Source: Candidatus Parvarchaeota archaeon
GTDB taxonomy: Archaea; Nanobdellota; Nanobdellia; Parvarchaeales; Parvarchaeaceae
Assembly: GCA_023269965.1 (NCBI GenBank)
Contig: JAGDXU010000026.1
Span: 1-54,423, forward strand
DNA length: 54,423 bases
Direction: 5' to 3'
Within the stretch, counting starts at the first letter, position 1. Each line of letters starts with the position of its first letter. Shown in pieces: positions 18,490 through 28,741 of this stretch. The position numbers and the translations under genes were made by a program. Under the pieces are notes generated by a model. The model made no database searches. It was not told the origin of the DNA and was given only the letters and a program-made list of their open reading frames with translations.

Positions 18490-19800
18490 TCAGATATCTA
18501 TTGCATCCAATATCTCTACAGCACTAGCTACAGGGGCTGCATTCTTTAGTTCCTGTCTCTTCAGATCAATGTAAGCATCCAATGTGCTTCTTCCGAAAAA
18601 CCTTACTAGATATTCATTATCCGATTCTAAAGCATCAAGTGCTTCAGATAAGCTGCCTGGTATCGATGGAATCCTCGACTTGCTCGTAAGATCTAGCTCA
18701 TAAACATCTCTGTCTTCAGGATTTCCAGGGTCTATCTTTTTTGTTAAGCCATCCAAGCCAGCAGCCAATACACCCACAAAAGCTAGATAAGGGTTAGAAG
18801 ACGGATCAGGTGGCCTGTACTCAATTCTTTTCTTTGAGGAATCTGAAGAGAAAGGCACACGTAGAGCAGCGCTCCTATTAGATCTCCCCCACACAAGGTA
18901 TATGGGTGCTTCAAAACCCGGCACTAACCTTCTATAACTGTTCACAGTTGGAGAAACTACAGCAGATAGGCTTTTGCCATGCTCAAGCAGCCCTCCGATA
19001 AAGTATCTGCCAAACTGGCTCAGATTTGCATAACTGTCATCTTTGTCATAGAACAAATTTTCGCTGCCCCTCCAAAGACTTACATTAGTATGCAAACCAG
19101 ACCCATTGTCATATGGAAAAGGTTTTGGTAAAAATATTGGTATCTTACCTAAATCAGCCAATTTTTCTCTAAGAAAATATTTTGAAAAGATTATGTTATC
19201 CGCAGCGTCCTTAACCGACTTAGGCTTGACATTGAGCTCATATTGGGAGGATGCAACTTCATGGTGCATCACTTCTAAGTCTATGTAGTCACTCAAGCCC
19301 ATTAAAATATATGACAGATCCTTACTCTTGCCTTTGAGAGGAAACATATAACTTGCCTTGTTCTGGTAATTACCATTGTCTAAAAATTCAGTAGAGTTTA
19401 TCTCCACTTTATGCTCAAACTTACCATTTTCTTTTCTAACTGATGCCGACACACTATCCACGACAAAGAACTCCAGTTCCCCGGCTACAAGTGATTTATA
19501 CCCGTTATTTTCGAGCGTTTCTTCCATTGATTTAGATATTCTCCTTGGATCTTGCTCCAATGGTTTGTTGTTCTTGTACACGTATGAGAATAAGATTTTA
19601 GCTCCGCTAAGATCATTCACTGGCATATGACGGTCTGGAACCAACTCCAAATCGCTATCTTCTATGTGCCCAAAGCCATACGAGGAGCTGCCATCAGTCT
19701 TTCCCCTGAATTTAGAATCGTTGCAATCAATGAGGTAAGAGACGGATCTAGTGACACCTCTTAGATCTGTAAACAACAAGTGAGTCCAATTTTTAGTCAT
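18490..19800 (-). CDS. glnA: glutamine synthetase
   Basis: GELEFFVVDS, MHHEVASSQYELNV, NGSGLHTNVSLW, NSYRRLVPGFEAPIYLVWGRSNRSAALRVP, RIEYRPPDPSSNPYLAFVGVLAAGLDG. Confidence 0.96.
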   Translation of the reverse strand: MTKNWTHLLFTDLRGVTRSVSYLIDCNDSKFRGKTDGSSSYGFGHIEDSDLELVPDRHMPVNDLSGAKILFSYVYKNNKPLEQDPRRISKSMEETLENNGYKSLVAGELEFFVVDSVSASVRKENGKFEHKVEINSTEFLDNGNYQNKASYMFPLKGKSKDLSYILMGLSDYIDLEVMHHEVASSQYELNVKPKSVKDAADNIIFSKYFLREKLADLGKIPIFLPKPFPYDNGSGLHTNVSLWRGSENLFYDKDDSYANLSQFGRYFIGGLLEHGKSLSAVVSPTVNSYRRLVPGFEAPIYLVWGRSNRSAALRVPFSSDSSKKRIEYRPPDPSSNPYLAFVGVLAAGLDGLTKKIDPGNPEDRDVYELDLTSKSRIPSIPGSLSEALDALESDNEYLVRFFGRSTLDAYIDLKRQELKNAAPVASAVEILDAIDI

Positions 19801-19911
19801 AACACATATTATGTAATGAAGAGGTTCAATATTTAAACTTTAAAAATGTTTTTTGGTGATAGTTCAGATATTTAAGTATGGAGAAGCAGATTCATTTATT
19901 AGGATACTAAA

Positions 19912-20184
19912 ATGGAAGATAAAGAGTTTGATAGACTTTTGAAAATAAGCAGAATAAAATTAAGCGAAGAGGAGAAACAGAGGATACAAAATGACATTGA
20001 AGGCATACTTAGATACTTTGATAGCGTGGACAAGTTTAATGAAGCAAAGATTAAGCCTGCTTTCCACCCGATAAGAATAGAAGGACATCCCAGAGGGGAT
20101 AAAATTGAAAAATTTGAAGATAAGGACAGTTTGCTGTCAAATACAAAGACATACAGGGGTTTTATCATAGGGCCAAGGATATGA
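19912..20184 (+). CDS. gatC: Asp/Glu-tRNA amidotransferase subunit GatC
   Basis: LSEEEKQRIQNDIEGILRYFDSVDKFN; ATGA overlap with gatA. Confidence 0.88.
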   Translation: MEDKEFDRLLKISRIKLSEEEKQRIQNDIEGILRYFDSVDKFNEAKIKPAFHPIRIEGHPRGDKIEKFEDKDSLLSNTKTYRGFIIGPRI

Positions 20185-21533
20185 GCAGCTATATAGAAGA
20201 GTTTGAGTCAAAGGTAAAACCTAAAGATTACTATGACAGACTATACGATGAACTTGTTAGACTGAACCCTAGACTGAATGCATTTAATGCTCTAATAAAA
20301 CCAGATAAAAATGGGATACCTTTAAGTGTAAAGGACAACATCTGTGTGAAAGGTATTGAAGCAACAGCTTCATCCAAAATACTCAAAGGGTACATACCTC
20401 CTTTTAATGCAACCGTAGTTGAAAGAGTTCTGAAAACAAAGAGGTTCTCAATCATAGGCAAGACAAATATGGATGAATTTGGATTTGGAAGCTTTGGGAT
20501 AAACTGTGAAAAACCTGCAAAAAATCCACTAGACGAAGAAAGAGTAGCGGGAGGCTCTAGTAGTGGCGCAGCAATAGCGACCGCGCTCTTAAAGTACCAC
20601 GTCGCCATAGCTGAATCCACTGGCGGTTCTATATCCGCACCAGCGGCTTTTTGCGGTGTGGTTGGATTCACTCCGACGTATTCTGTGATATCTCGGTATG
20701 GACTCATAGACTACGCAAATTCGCTAGATAAGATCGGGTTCATGGCAAGATCAGCGGATGATATAAGGGTGATGCTTGATATAACAAAAGGAAAAGATAA
20801 CCGGGACTCCACATCTACTGATTCAAAGATAGTGGGCTTGCATCACAAAAAACTGGTGATAATAGATGAATTAATAGACAAAGTAGACGAAAAGATAAGG
20901 TCGCAATTCTTTGAATTCGTAGAAAAGCTAAAAAATTTAGGGTACACAGTGAAGAATATAAACCTAAACGAGATAGATCTGTCCATACCTGCGTATTACC
21001 TGATAGCAATGGCAGAAGCCTCAACCAACTTGGCAAAGTTTACTGGATTTAAGTATGGGTTTAAGTTAAACGATTTCTCAAAGAATTACAATGAGTTCTT
21101 CGCAGAGGCAAGAGAAGAATTCGGCACAGAGGCAAAAAGGAGGGTAATACTGGGGACGTTCATAAGAAGCGCCAGTGTGAAAGACAAGTATTACTCTAAG
21201 TCATTGATTATAAGGAAAGAACTTATAGATAAGCTATCAAAAGTTCTAAAAGACGCATTTTTAATCTCCCCAACTATGCCTATAATGCCCCCAAAGATAA
21301 GTGAGGCTAATTCAATGAGCCCAGTGCAGAACTACGCAACTGATATACTTACAATACCTCCCAACCTCTGCGGTCTGCCACACATATCGTTCCCCTACTC
21401 TTATTCTAATGGTTTACCTCTTAGTGCACAGATAGTCGGCAGCCAATTCAATGATTATGGTGTAATCTCATTCGTATCCGAATGGGAGAAGAACTTTGAG
21501 TACAAGTTCAAGTACAATATAGGAGAAATATGA
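20181..21533 (+). CDS. gatA: Asp/Glu-tRNA amidotransferase subunit GatA (amidase)
   Basis: IPLSVKDNICVKG; VAGGSSSGAAIATA; ESTGGSISAPAAFCGVVGFTPTY amidase signature. Confidence 0.95.
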   Translation: MSSYIEEFESKVKPKDYYDRLYDELVRLNPRLNAFNALIKPDKNGIPLSVKDNICVKGIEATASSKILKGYIPPFNATVVERVLKTKRFSIIGKTNMDEFGFGSFGINCEKPAKNPLDEERVAGGSSSGAAIATALLKYHVAIAESTGGSISAPAAFCGVVGFTPTYSVISRYGLIDYANSLDKIGFMARSADDIRVMLDITKGKDNRDSTSTDSKIVGLHHKKLVIIDELIDKVDEKIRSQFFEFVEKLKNLGYTVKNINLNEIDLSIPAYYLIAMAEASTNLAKFTGFKYGFKLNDFSKNYNEFFAEAREEFGTEAKRRVILGTFIRSASVKDKYYSKSLIIRKELIDKLSKVLKDAFLISPTMPIMPPKISEANSMSPVQNYATDILTIPPNLCGLPHISFPYSYSNGLPLSAQIVGSQFNDYGVISFVSEWEKNFEYKFKYNIGEI

Positions 21534-22828
21534 AGATCGGCCTTGAGATACATGTTGCTTTGCCTACTAAATCTAAATTGTTCTGTGGTTGCAGTACTGA
21601 ACAAGTAGATACGCCGAATATAAACATCTGCCCGATATGTATGGGATTTCCAGGGTCCAAGCCGTCTCTAAATGAAGAAGCTATAATTTTAGCAAAATCA
21701 ATAGCAAATATCCTGAACTGTAAAATAAGAGACAAGATATCTTTTGTAAGGAAAGTTTACTTCTACCCGGATCTACCTAAGTCTTTCCAGATAACACAGC
21801 TGCAGGAATCAATAGGTTATGAAGGGCTCATTATAATAGACAAAGGAAAGCGGATAAATATAAGGCGGATTCAGATAGAGGAGGACCCTGCTAAAATAAT
21901 AAGAAGTGAGGAATATTCTCTATTGGATTTCAACAGGTCCGGGATCCCATTAGTTGAGATAGTAACTGAACCTGACATAACGAGCGAAGAGGAATTGACA
22001 TCTTTCATATTCACGTTAAAGGCCCGCTTATACTACCTTGGCATTGATATAGACAGGGAAATAAAAGCTGACCTTAATATATCACTCGGAAAAGAGAGGG
22101 TAGAAGTAAAAAACGTGACCGGCACAAAGAACCTTCTCGAAGCTGCAAGGTATGAGATAGAGAGACAAACAGAATTAATAAGCAGAGGAATTGAACCAAC
22201 AAAGGAGACAAGGTCTTATGATGAAAAAGAGAGGAAAACTAAGGCTTCGAGAGAGAAAGAGAGTGATGAGGAGTATGGCTATATATATGAGCCAGATCTG
22301 CCAGAATATAATATAAAAAATTACAGTATAAGAGAGACTGTAGACCCAATTGAAAAAGCAAAGGAACTTGCAGAAAAGCATGCGTATAACCCAAAAATAA
22401 TATTGGAAGCGATAGCATTTGATAGATACGCATTGGATTTAATCGAGAGAAACGAGGAGAAATACAATTTCAACAGCTTAATGCAGGCTATAATGGAGAT
22501 AAAAAGATTCAAGATAGATAATATTGACGATTTAAGTTTGAAAATGCTATTGGAGGAGATAGAGGGTGGATTTCAGATAGACAAGGACACAATAAGCAGC
22601 ATAATTAAACACGAGAAAGTGAAACACAGCGATTTTAGCCAGGAAGGGATAGATAATGGGATTAGAGAATTCATAGAAAAAAACCCAGATATACTCAGAA
22701 GATACATTAAAAATAAGAAGCTTGCAGACTACGTAGCTGGGGAGATTATAAAAAGATATAAAGCTAAGCCAAAGGAAGTTTTAAAAAGAACAATAGAGAT
22801 ATTAAATTCGATGACAGGTCAAAAATAA
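21530..22828 (+). CDS. gatB: Asp/Glu-tRNA amidotransferase subunit GatB
   Basis: GLEIHVALPTKSKLFCGCST...CPICMGFPGSKP; DFNRSGIPLVEIVTEPDI. Confidence 0.97.
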   Translation: MKIGLEIHVALPTKSKLFCGCSTEQVDTPNINICPICMGFPGSKPSLNEEAIILAKSIANILNCKIRDKISFVRKVYFYPDLPKSFQITQLQESIGYEGLIIIDKGKRINIRRIQIEEDPAKIIRSEEYSLLDFNRSGIPLVEIVTEPDITSEEELTSFIFTLKARLYYLGIDIDREIKADLNISLGKERVEVKNVTGTKNLLEAARYEIERQTELISRGIEPTKETRSYDEKERKTKASREKESDEEYGYIYEPDLPEYNIKNYSIRETVDPIEKAKELAEKHAYNPKIILEAIAFDRYALDLIERNEEKYNFNSLMQAIMEIKRFKIDNIDDLSLKMLLEEIEGGFQIDKDTISSIIKHEKVKHSDFSQEGIDNGIREFIEKNPDILRRYIKNKKLADYVAGEIIKRYKAKPKEVLKRTIEILNSMTGQK

Positions 22829-22829
22829 T

Positions 22830-24614
22830 ATGGAAATAAATTGTGGAAGTCTATCCAGCGGGAAATATGACGGGCAAAAAGTAAGCGTAAGTGGTTGGTG
22901 TAGATATGTGAGAGTCCATAAGGACAAGGCATTCATAGATTTGGCAGACAGATACGGTATAACTCAGATCATATTTGAAAACAATTTATTAGAGCAGGCC
23001 AGACAATTAGGAAGGGAATTTGTAATAAGAGTAGACGGCAAAGTTAGAAAAAGAAGTAAAAAAGACATAAACCCAGATATGCCAACCGGGAAATTTGAGA
23101 TATTGGCAGAATCATTGAAGGTAATAAACAAATCTAAGATACCTCCATTTGAAATCATAGAAGAAAAAGGTGCATTCTTACCTGATGAAGAGCTAAGATT
23201 CAAATATAGATATCTAGATTTAAGAAGAAGAGAAGCGTTGAACAAAATAGAGTTCAGGGATAAAGTTATAAAATCGATCCGAAAATTCTTCTGGGACAAT
23301 GATTTCTTAGAACTCGAAACACCCCTCCTCATCAAGGACACGTATGATGCTAGTGGCTCTAGGACATTTATAGTACCTTCAAGGATACACAAAGGTGAGT
23401 TCTATGGGCTTCCACAATCCCCACAAATTTACAAACAGCTTTCAATGATATCTGGCTTAGACAAATACTTCCAAATAGCTAGAGTATTCAGAGACGAAGA
23501 CCCAAGAGAAGACAGACAGCCGGAGTTCACTCAACTAGACTTGGAAACCTCTTTCAAGGACGAACATTACATCCAAACTCTCATAGAAAGCATGGTTAAG
23601 AGGGTCTTCTCAGAGGTGCTGCACAAAGATGTGAAAACCCCCTTTAAGCACTTAGATTACAAAGAAGCAATTAAACTATACGGTAACGATAAACCTGATC
23701 TTAGATTCGATAATAAGATAGTTGACATAACTGAGGAGATGCTAAAGACCGATTACAATATAGTCAAAAATATAATTAAAAACGGTGGAAAGGCGATAGC
23801 TATAAACTTTGAAGCTAAATTCGGTACAAAACAGTCAAAGATAGACAAAGATTTCATGTCAGAGATGGTCGAGAAGGCAAAGACATTCGGCCTTGGTGGG
23901 TTAACATGGTTATTCGTGGAGGATAAAAAGCTCAGATCTGATCCAGAAAAGATAGCTCAATCTATGAGCGGACAAAACTCTGAAATAATCAAGAAATTAA
24001 ACAGCAAAGATGGTGATGTAATAATAATATGCACAGATGCGTCTGAAAGCTTGTTATTGGCTGCTGTGTCGAAGCTTAGACGCATAATGGGAATTAGAAT
24101 TGGCAATTTTAAGGAGGAATACTCCTTTCTTTGGGTTGATAAATTCCCTGTTTTTGAAAGAGATGAAGTCACCAACAAGTTGGTACCTGTCCATAATCCT
24201 TTCGTGATGCCAACAGAGGACACAATTAAATACATAGACTCTAAACCTGAAGACATGCTAGGGAAGAGATACGACCTGGTGCTAAACGGGATAGAGGTTG
24301 GAGGGGGATCAATAAGGATACATGATCCAGAGATACAGAGAAAAATCTTAAAAATAATGGGACTTGCTGACAAGGAGATAGAGGAATCATTGGGCTTCTT
24401 AATCGAAGCTTTATCCTATGGGGCACCGATTCACGGCGGGATTGCTCTTGGTTTAGATAGATTCGTGGCAACACTTGCTAAGGAAGATGACATAAGAGAA
24501 TTCATATTATTCCCGAAAAATAGGAAATTTGAATCATTCATAGATGGTTCTCCTACACCTGTGTCAGAAAAAAGACTAAAAGAAGACTACGACTTGAAAA
24601 TAGACAGAACTTAA
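22830..24614 (+). CDS. aspS: aspartyl-tRNA synthetase, bacterial type with GAD-like insertion
   Basis: 594 aa; RYLDLRRREALNKIEFR, LPQSPQIYKQLSMISGLDKYFQIARVFRDEDPREDRQPEFTQLDLE, YDLVLNGIEVGGGSIRIHDPEIQ; GALGLDRFV-like IALGLDRFVATLA. Confidence 0.95.
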   Translation: MEINCGSLSSGKYDGQKVSVSGWCRYVRVHKDKAFIDLADRYGITQIIFENNLLEQARQLGREFVIRVDGKVRKRSKKDINPDMPTGKFEILAESLKVINKSKIPPFEIIEEKGAFLPDEELRFKYRYLDLRRREALNKIEFRDKVIKSIRKFFWDNDFLELETPLLIKDTYDASGSRTFIVPSRIHKGEFYGLPQSPQIYKQLSMISGLDKYFQIARVFRDEDPREDRQPEFTQLDLETSFKDEHYIQTLIESMVKRVFSEVLHKDVKTPFKHLDYKEAIKLYGNDKPDLRFDNKIVDITEEMLKTDYNIVKNIIKNGGKAIAINFEAKFGTKQSKIDKDFMSEMVEKAKTFGLGGLTWLFVEDKKLRSDPEKIAQSMSGQNSEIIKKLNSKDGDVIIICTDASESLLLAAVSKLRRIMGIRIGNFKEEYSFLWVDKFPVFERDEVTNKLVPVHNPFVMPTEDTIKYIDSKPEDMLGKRYDLVLNGIEVGGGSIRIHDPEIQRKILKIMGLADKEIEESLGFLIEALSYGAPIHGGIALGLDRFVATLAKEDDIREFILFPKNRKFESFIDGSPTPVSEKRLKEDYDLKIDRT

Positions 24615-24642
24615 AGAGAATATTTAGAGCCGGAGACAATAC

Positions 24643-25680
24643 ATGAAAAAAGAGATCAACAGGCTTGAAGAAGCGGTAATCAAGATAAAAAATGATTACA
24701 ATATACCGGGACTAGTCGTAGGGGTATTCAAAAGAGGTAAAATTGTTTTTTCTAAAGCTTACGGAAGTGCAAATAAGGAGCTAAACGTACCAGTCCTTAC
24801 TTCCACACAATTTAAATTAGGCTCAATAAGCAAATCTTTTACTGCCGCTGCTATACTTATGCTCGTGGAGGAGAAAAAATTAAGGCTGAATGACAGCATA
24901 TCAAAATTTTTTATAGGGGCGCCTAGCACATGGAGTGATATTACTGTAACTGATCTTTTAGCACATAAATCTGGCATAAAAGACTACTTGGATGATGAAT
25001 TTTCAAAAAAACATGGAATATTCGATTCAGGGCAGGATTTCTCTGAGGCGGAGATGATAAAGAAGTCATATAGATTGCCTTTAGAATTCAGACCTGGGAA
25101 AAAGTTTTCATACTCTAATACCAATTATATGCTTCTTGGTTTTATAATACACAAGATTACTGGTAAATTTTACTATCAGTTTATCAAAGAAAAAATTTTA
25201 GAGCCGTTGAGTATGAATTCAGTGAGGATATACAAAAATAGTAAAATTGTGTATAATAGATCGAATGGATATGAACTCTCAAATGGAAAAATTGTAAAAG
25301 CTAGATTTGTATCTGATACCTTCAAAAACACTGCTGATGGTGCGCTTTACTCAGATATATTTGACATGGCGAAATGGGACTCTGAGTTGTATGATTGCAA
25401 GGTTTTGAACAGATCTATAGTTAGAAAGATGTTTGATATACACGCTCCAATAAAAGATTCTAAATACGGTTATGGATTTGGTTGGTTCATAAATGACAAA
25501 AAAACTGGAAAAATCGTAGAACATACAGGAAGTGGTGAGGGTTTCACGGCTGTGATCAAGAGGGACTTGGGCAATAAGACCACTGTCAGTATACTTACAA
25601 ACTTATACAGAGGAGACTCTGAATGGATTTTAGCCGAAGCAAAAAATATAGTGGAACTTGCGAAGGATGTCTATTATTGA
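24643..25680 (+). CDS. serine beta-lactamase-like / penicillin-binding-like hydrolase
   Basis: GSISKSFTAAAILMLVEE (SxxK), YSNTNYMLLG (YxN), VEHTGSGEGF (HTG). Confidence 0.93.
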   Translation: MKKEINRLEEAVIKIKNDYNIPGLVVGVFKRGKIVFSKAYGSANKELNVPVLTSTQFKLGSISKSFTAAAILMLVEEKKLRLNDSISKFFIGAPSTWSDITVTDLLAHKSGIKDYLDDEFSKKHGIFDSGQDFSEAEMIKKSYRLPLEFRPGKKFSYSNTNYMLLGFIIHKITGKFYYQFIKEKILEPLSMNSVRIYKNSKIVYNRSNGYELSNGKIVKARFVSDTFKNTADGALYSDIFDMAKWDSELYDCKVLNRSIVRKMFDIHAPIKDSKYGYGFGWFINDKKTGKIVEHTGSGEGFTAVIKRDLGNKTTVSILTNLYRGDSEWILAEAKNIVELAKDVYY

Positions 25681-25729
25681 ATTAAATATTTATCCCCTAA
25701 AAAGCAAATCCACCAATTTCTGCCACTAG

Positions 25730-26818
25730 TTGTTTGTGCATATTATAATAAAGCTTAAAATATATTGTATGCATCATTATTATGATATGGATCTGCACAA
25801 CCGACGGAAAACATTAGCTATTTCACTGTTAATATCATTAATATTGTCAATTGGCATTTCCAATGCTATAGTTATTCCAACGTCTAGTACATCAACTGGA
25901 ACCTTCTTAGGTTCTCTAAATTTTAATAACCTAAGCGGATCCACAATATTCGGTATACCGGCGAATACAGTTTTAGCTGTGATAATAAGCGCATTGATTG
26001 CATTCATAATATACGGGGCTTTAAAAGGAACGCACCTCTCTAATGGTGCTGGTGTCATAGGAATGCTCTTCGGGGCTATACTTTTAGTTATATTATACTT
26101 GAATCCAAAATACCTAGCGCTTTTAAGCAGCATCGCTTTTCTATTGAGTTTCATCGTGCTTGTATTATCTATACTGGTATTCGCTAGGAAGAAACTTAGC
26201 ACGCCTGGAAAAGTAGTTGGGATAATTTTAGCGATTATATTACTTTACACTTTATTCGCCTCAAACCCATCTGTCGCTAACTATATAGATAACGTGCTGG
26301 GATTCAATCTAAGCGGACTCATGTTGCCTATTCTCTCATACATGTTCGTAATTATTGTAGTATATATCATCTATGCTCTCACCTACAAGAGAGCAAAGTC
26401 TTCTCTTTCAAAGCTAGTCTCCGTGATCATCATAATTGTTGTCGCTGTTTCACTTTTAGTTCCTGGTTTCCTACATTTCCTAGCGCTCTCCGGAATGGTA
26501 TTTGGTATAATCTTCCTAGCCCTCTTACTACTACTCCTAATAAGATGGCTACTGTCTCACCGTGAACGCGTAGTTAGAATACCAAAGAAAGCAGTCAGGG
26601 GTGTTCAAAATTATCCATCAAATAAACCTTACCCTTCAGATAAATCTTTTGTAGTACCGGCAAGCTCGCTGAAAGGTGGTAAAAGTTTCTTTAGACTTGG
26701 ACAAAGTGGGCAGAAAGGTGGCGGGTTTGCGACTAAATCAGAGATAGAAGCATACAAGAAAGGCAATCCTCCACCAAACTTATACTTGGAATTGCCTAAG
26801 AAAGGAAAGAAAAAATGA
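25730..26818 (+). CDS. multi-pass membrane protein, uncharacterized (start uncertain)
   Basis: Many hydrophobic segments; basic Gly-rich C-terminal tail. Confidence 0.75.
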   Translation: MFVHIIIKLKIYCMHHYYDMDLHNRRKTLAISLLISLILSIGISNAIVIPTSSTSTGTFLGSLNFNNLSGSTIFGIPANTVLAVIISALIAFIIYGALKGTHLSNGAGVIGMLFGAILLVILYLNPKYLALLSSIAFLLSFIVLVLSILVFARKKLSTPGKVVGIILAIILLYTLFASNPSVANYIDNVLGFNLSGLMLPILSYMFVIIVVYIIYALTYKRAKSSLSKLVSVIIIIVVAVSLLVPGFLHFLALSGMVFGIIFLALLLLLLIRWLLSHRERVVRIPKKAVRGVQNYPSNKPYPSDKSFVVPASSLKGGKSFFRLGQSGQKGGGFATKSEIEAYKKGNPPPNLYLELPKKGKKK

Positions 26819-26819
26819 A

Positions 26820-26892
26820 TGGACTCGTCGGGTTTCGAACCCGAAGTCTCTCCCATGCCATGGGAGCGCGTTACCAGTTGCGCCACGAGCCC
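26820..26892 (-). tRNA. tRNA-Ala (GGC)
   Basis: GGGCTCG acceptor with G3:U70, anticodon arm CTCCC-ATGGCAT-GGGAG, T arm TCGGGTTCGAAACCCGA. Confidence 0.95.
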
Positions 26893-26971
26893 TTGGATAT
26901 AACAATACTAAAAAAACACTTAAGTTTATAAATATATAGTGCTGTTATTATCCTTCGGACAAAATTAATTT

Positions 26972-27196
26972 ATGAAAAAGATAACTATAGAATTAGTAAT
27001 TTCAGCTTTCATTGTGTCTTTCATTGAAGTCGGTTTGCTTTACTTCACAGGTCTTCTGAAGTCGTCTAATCCATCGTTTATTCTTTTGGTTACCGCAATA
27101 CTGTCAGTTATAGAGCTTGTACTAGTTTTTATTATAGAGGATTTTATCCTGCTTGCAAAGCATGGAATAAGAAAAAGAATTAACAAAAGAAGATAG
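26972..27196 (+). CDS. small two-TM membrane protein
   Basis: 74 aa with two hydrophobic segments; TATA-like element upstream. Confidence 0.55.
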   Translation: MKKITIELVISAFIVSFIEVGLLYFTGLLKSSNPSFILLVTAILSVIELVLVFIIEDFILLAKHGIRKRINKRR

Positions 27197-27244
27197 CAAA
27201 AAAGTCGCAGAAATTATATAAATCAGTGATGACAAGATAAAAAC

Positions 27245-27277
27245 ATGGCTAAAAAGAAAAAGTCAAAGAAAAGGTGA
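27245..27277 (+). CDS. possible 10-aa ORF MAKKKKSKKR, probably leaderless
   Basis: TATA-like ttatataaat at 27214-27223 (~25-30 nt upstream); followed by an 18-bp palindrome and T-tracts. Confidence 0.35.
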   Translation: MAKKKKSKKR

Positions 27278-27281
27278 AGAT

Positions 27282-27299
27282 AGTTGATTTAAATCAACT
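27282..27299. terminator. perfect 18-bp palindrome AGTTGATTTAAATCAACT followed by T-rich tract
   Basis: Self-complementary; T-rich run to ~27345. Confidence 0.5.
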
Positions 27300-27336
27300 G
27301 ATTGGATCCAAACAAAATTTTATTTTTTTATTTTTT

Positions 27337-27999
27337 TTATTTTTCTATTGAGGTTAATACTTCTACTTTAATTTTCCCCATTAAGCTTTCTCTCAACTTA
27401 TTGGCATTTTCTTCTGATCCTATCCCAGAGCCATAATGCATAGGCACAACCAAATCAGGTTTCATTGCAATCGCAGCCTCAGCGGATTCTTTGTCTGTCA
27501 TAACATATATCCCGCTGACAGGTAAAAATGCAACATCAACTTTTATGTCTCTCATCTCAGGAATAAAATCAGTGTCACCTGCTAGGTAAAATTTAACCCC
27601 AGACACTATGAAAATATATCCAACATTTCCTTTCTCTCTTGGATGAAATACCTCTCCTGGAGACCTGAATTTATTTACATTATAGGAAGGTACTGTTCTT
27701 ATAGAGACGCCTTTGACAATTTTGACCTCATTCGGAGAGACAAATATCTTAGTTTGGCTAAAACTGCCTAATTTATCTTCACAGTCCTTCTGGGCGACTA
27801 TAGCTGTGTCTCTTTTCACAAGTTTCTTTATGCTCTCAGGATCACAGTGATCATAGTGATCATGTGTTATCAGAATAATATCTGCATCCCCATGTATATT
27901 CTGAACTTTATATGGGTCAGTGTATATAATTAAGCCGTCTTTCTCTATCCTGAAGCAATCATGGTGTAACCATTCGATTTTAATCTCTTTGTATTCCAT
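27337..27999 (-). CDS. MBL-fold metal-dependent hydrolase (UlaG-like)
   Basis: EWLHHDCFRI, ILITHDHYDHCDPES, YLAGDTDFIPEM, DLVVPMHYG. Confidence 0.92.
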   Translation of the reverse strand: MEYKEIKIEWLHHDCFRIEKDGLIIYTDPYKVQNIHGDADIILITHDHYDHCDPESIKKLVKRDTAIVAQKDCEDKLGSFSQTKIFVSPNEVKIVKGVSIRTVPSYNVNKFRSPGEVFHPREKGNVGYIFIVSGVKFYLAGDTDFIPEMRDIKVDVAFLPVSGIYVMTDKESAEAAIAMKPDLVVPMHYGSGIGSEENANKLRESLMGKIKVEVLTSIEK

Positions 28000-28005
28000 T
28001 TGCTT

Positions 28006-28596
28006 TCAAAGTTTACCAATATCTTTCACTGTATCGATCTCCATCTTGTTTACATTCTCGGTTGCCTTTGCAATCGCAGGTATGATGCATATATGCCCAG
28101 CGCTCTCCTTCGTATCATGTATGGTCTTCAGGCCTCTTAGCGAGAATAGTATATTTCCCACATCCTTACCCAATGCATCATTGAATACAGCGTAGTATTG
28201 AAGCCTACCCTCAGGATCGATTATGACTAGTCCCCTTCTAGCGCCCCCAGTCTCACTATTTATGAAACCGTAACTAGTCACTATCTCCTTCTTAGGATCC
28301 TGGATCATAGGTATCTTACTCTTACTTACCCTTGGAGAGACTTGAACCCATCCCTTATGCGAGAACACAGTATCTGTGCTTATCGCAAATATCTCTGCAT
28401 TCTCTTTCTTGAATTCATCGTATCTACTCATTAATGCTTCAATATCTGTTGCACATACAAATGTAAAATCACCTGGATAAAATGTAAGTATTACCCACTT
28501 TCCTCTATAGTCTTTCAAGCTTACCTCCTTTATTTCGTCAGACTCCGGAAAGTAAGCCTTTTCCTTAAAGTTAGATGTTTCGCTCCCAATCTCCAT
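28006..28596 (-). CDS. 2-Cys peroxiredoxin (AhpC/Prx1-like)
   Basis: WVILTFYPGDFTFVCATDIEAL peroxidatic Cys context; second Cys in GHICIIPA. Confidence 0.94.
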   Translation of the reverse strand: MEIGSETSNFKEKAYFPESDEIKEVSLKDYRGKWVILTFYPGDFTFVCATDIEALMSRYDEFKKENAEIFAISTDTVFSHKGWVQVSPRVSKSKIPMIQDPKKEIVTSYGFINSETGGARRGLVIIDPEGRLQYYAVFNDALGKDVGNILFSLRGLKTIHDTKESAGHICIIPAIAKATENVNKMEIDTVKDIGKL

Positions 28597-28741
28597 ATTT
28601 GCCTCCTAAGAATAATTCTCTTATCTACTTTAAATCACATACATCCTTTAAATAATTTTATATGTGATGCGCAGCTCACACTTCTAGGCGAACTTTCCTA
28701 CTACCATGATAGTTTGTGCCCGCTATAGAATTTCTCTAGTC

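Noticed and set aside
20231-24474. Minus-strand ORFs antisense to gatCAB-aspS (e.g. 20231..20707, 22964..23392, 23957..24373)
   Set aside because: Shadow ORFs of strongly coding opposite-strand genes.
27224-27301. Box C (GTGATGA) and box D (CTGA) suggestive of a C/D sRNA
   Set aside because: TATA box position would place the TSS downstream of box C, and D'/C' boxes with correct spacing are missing.
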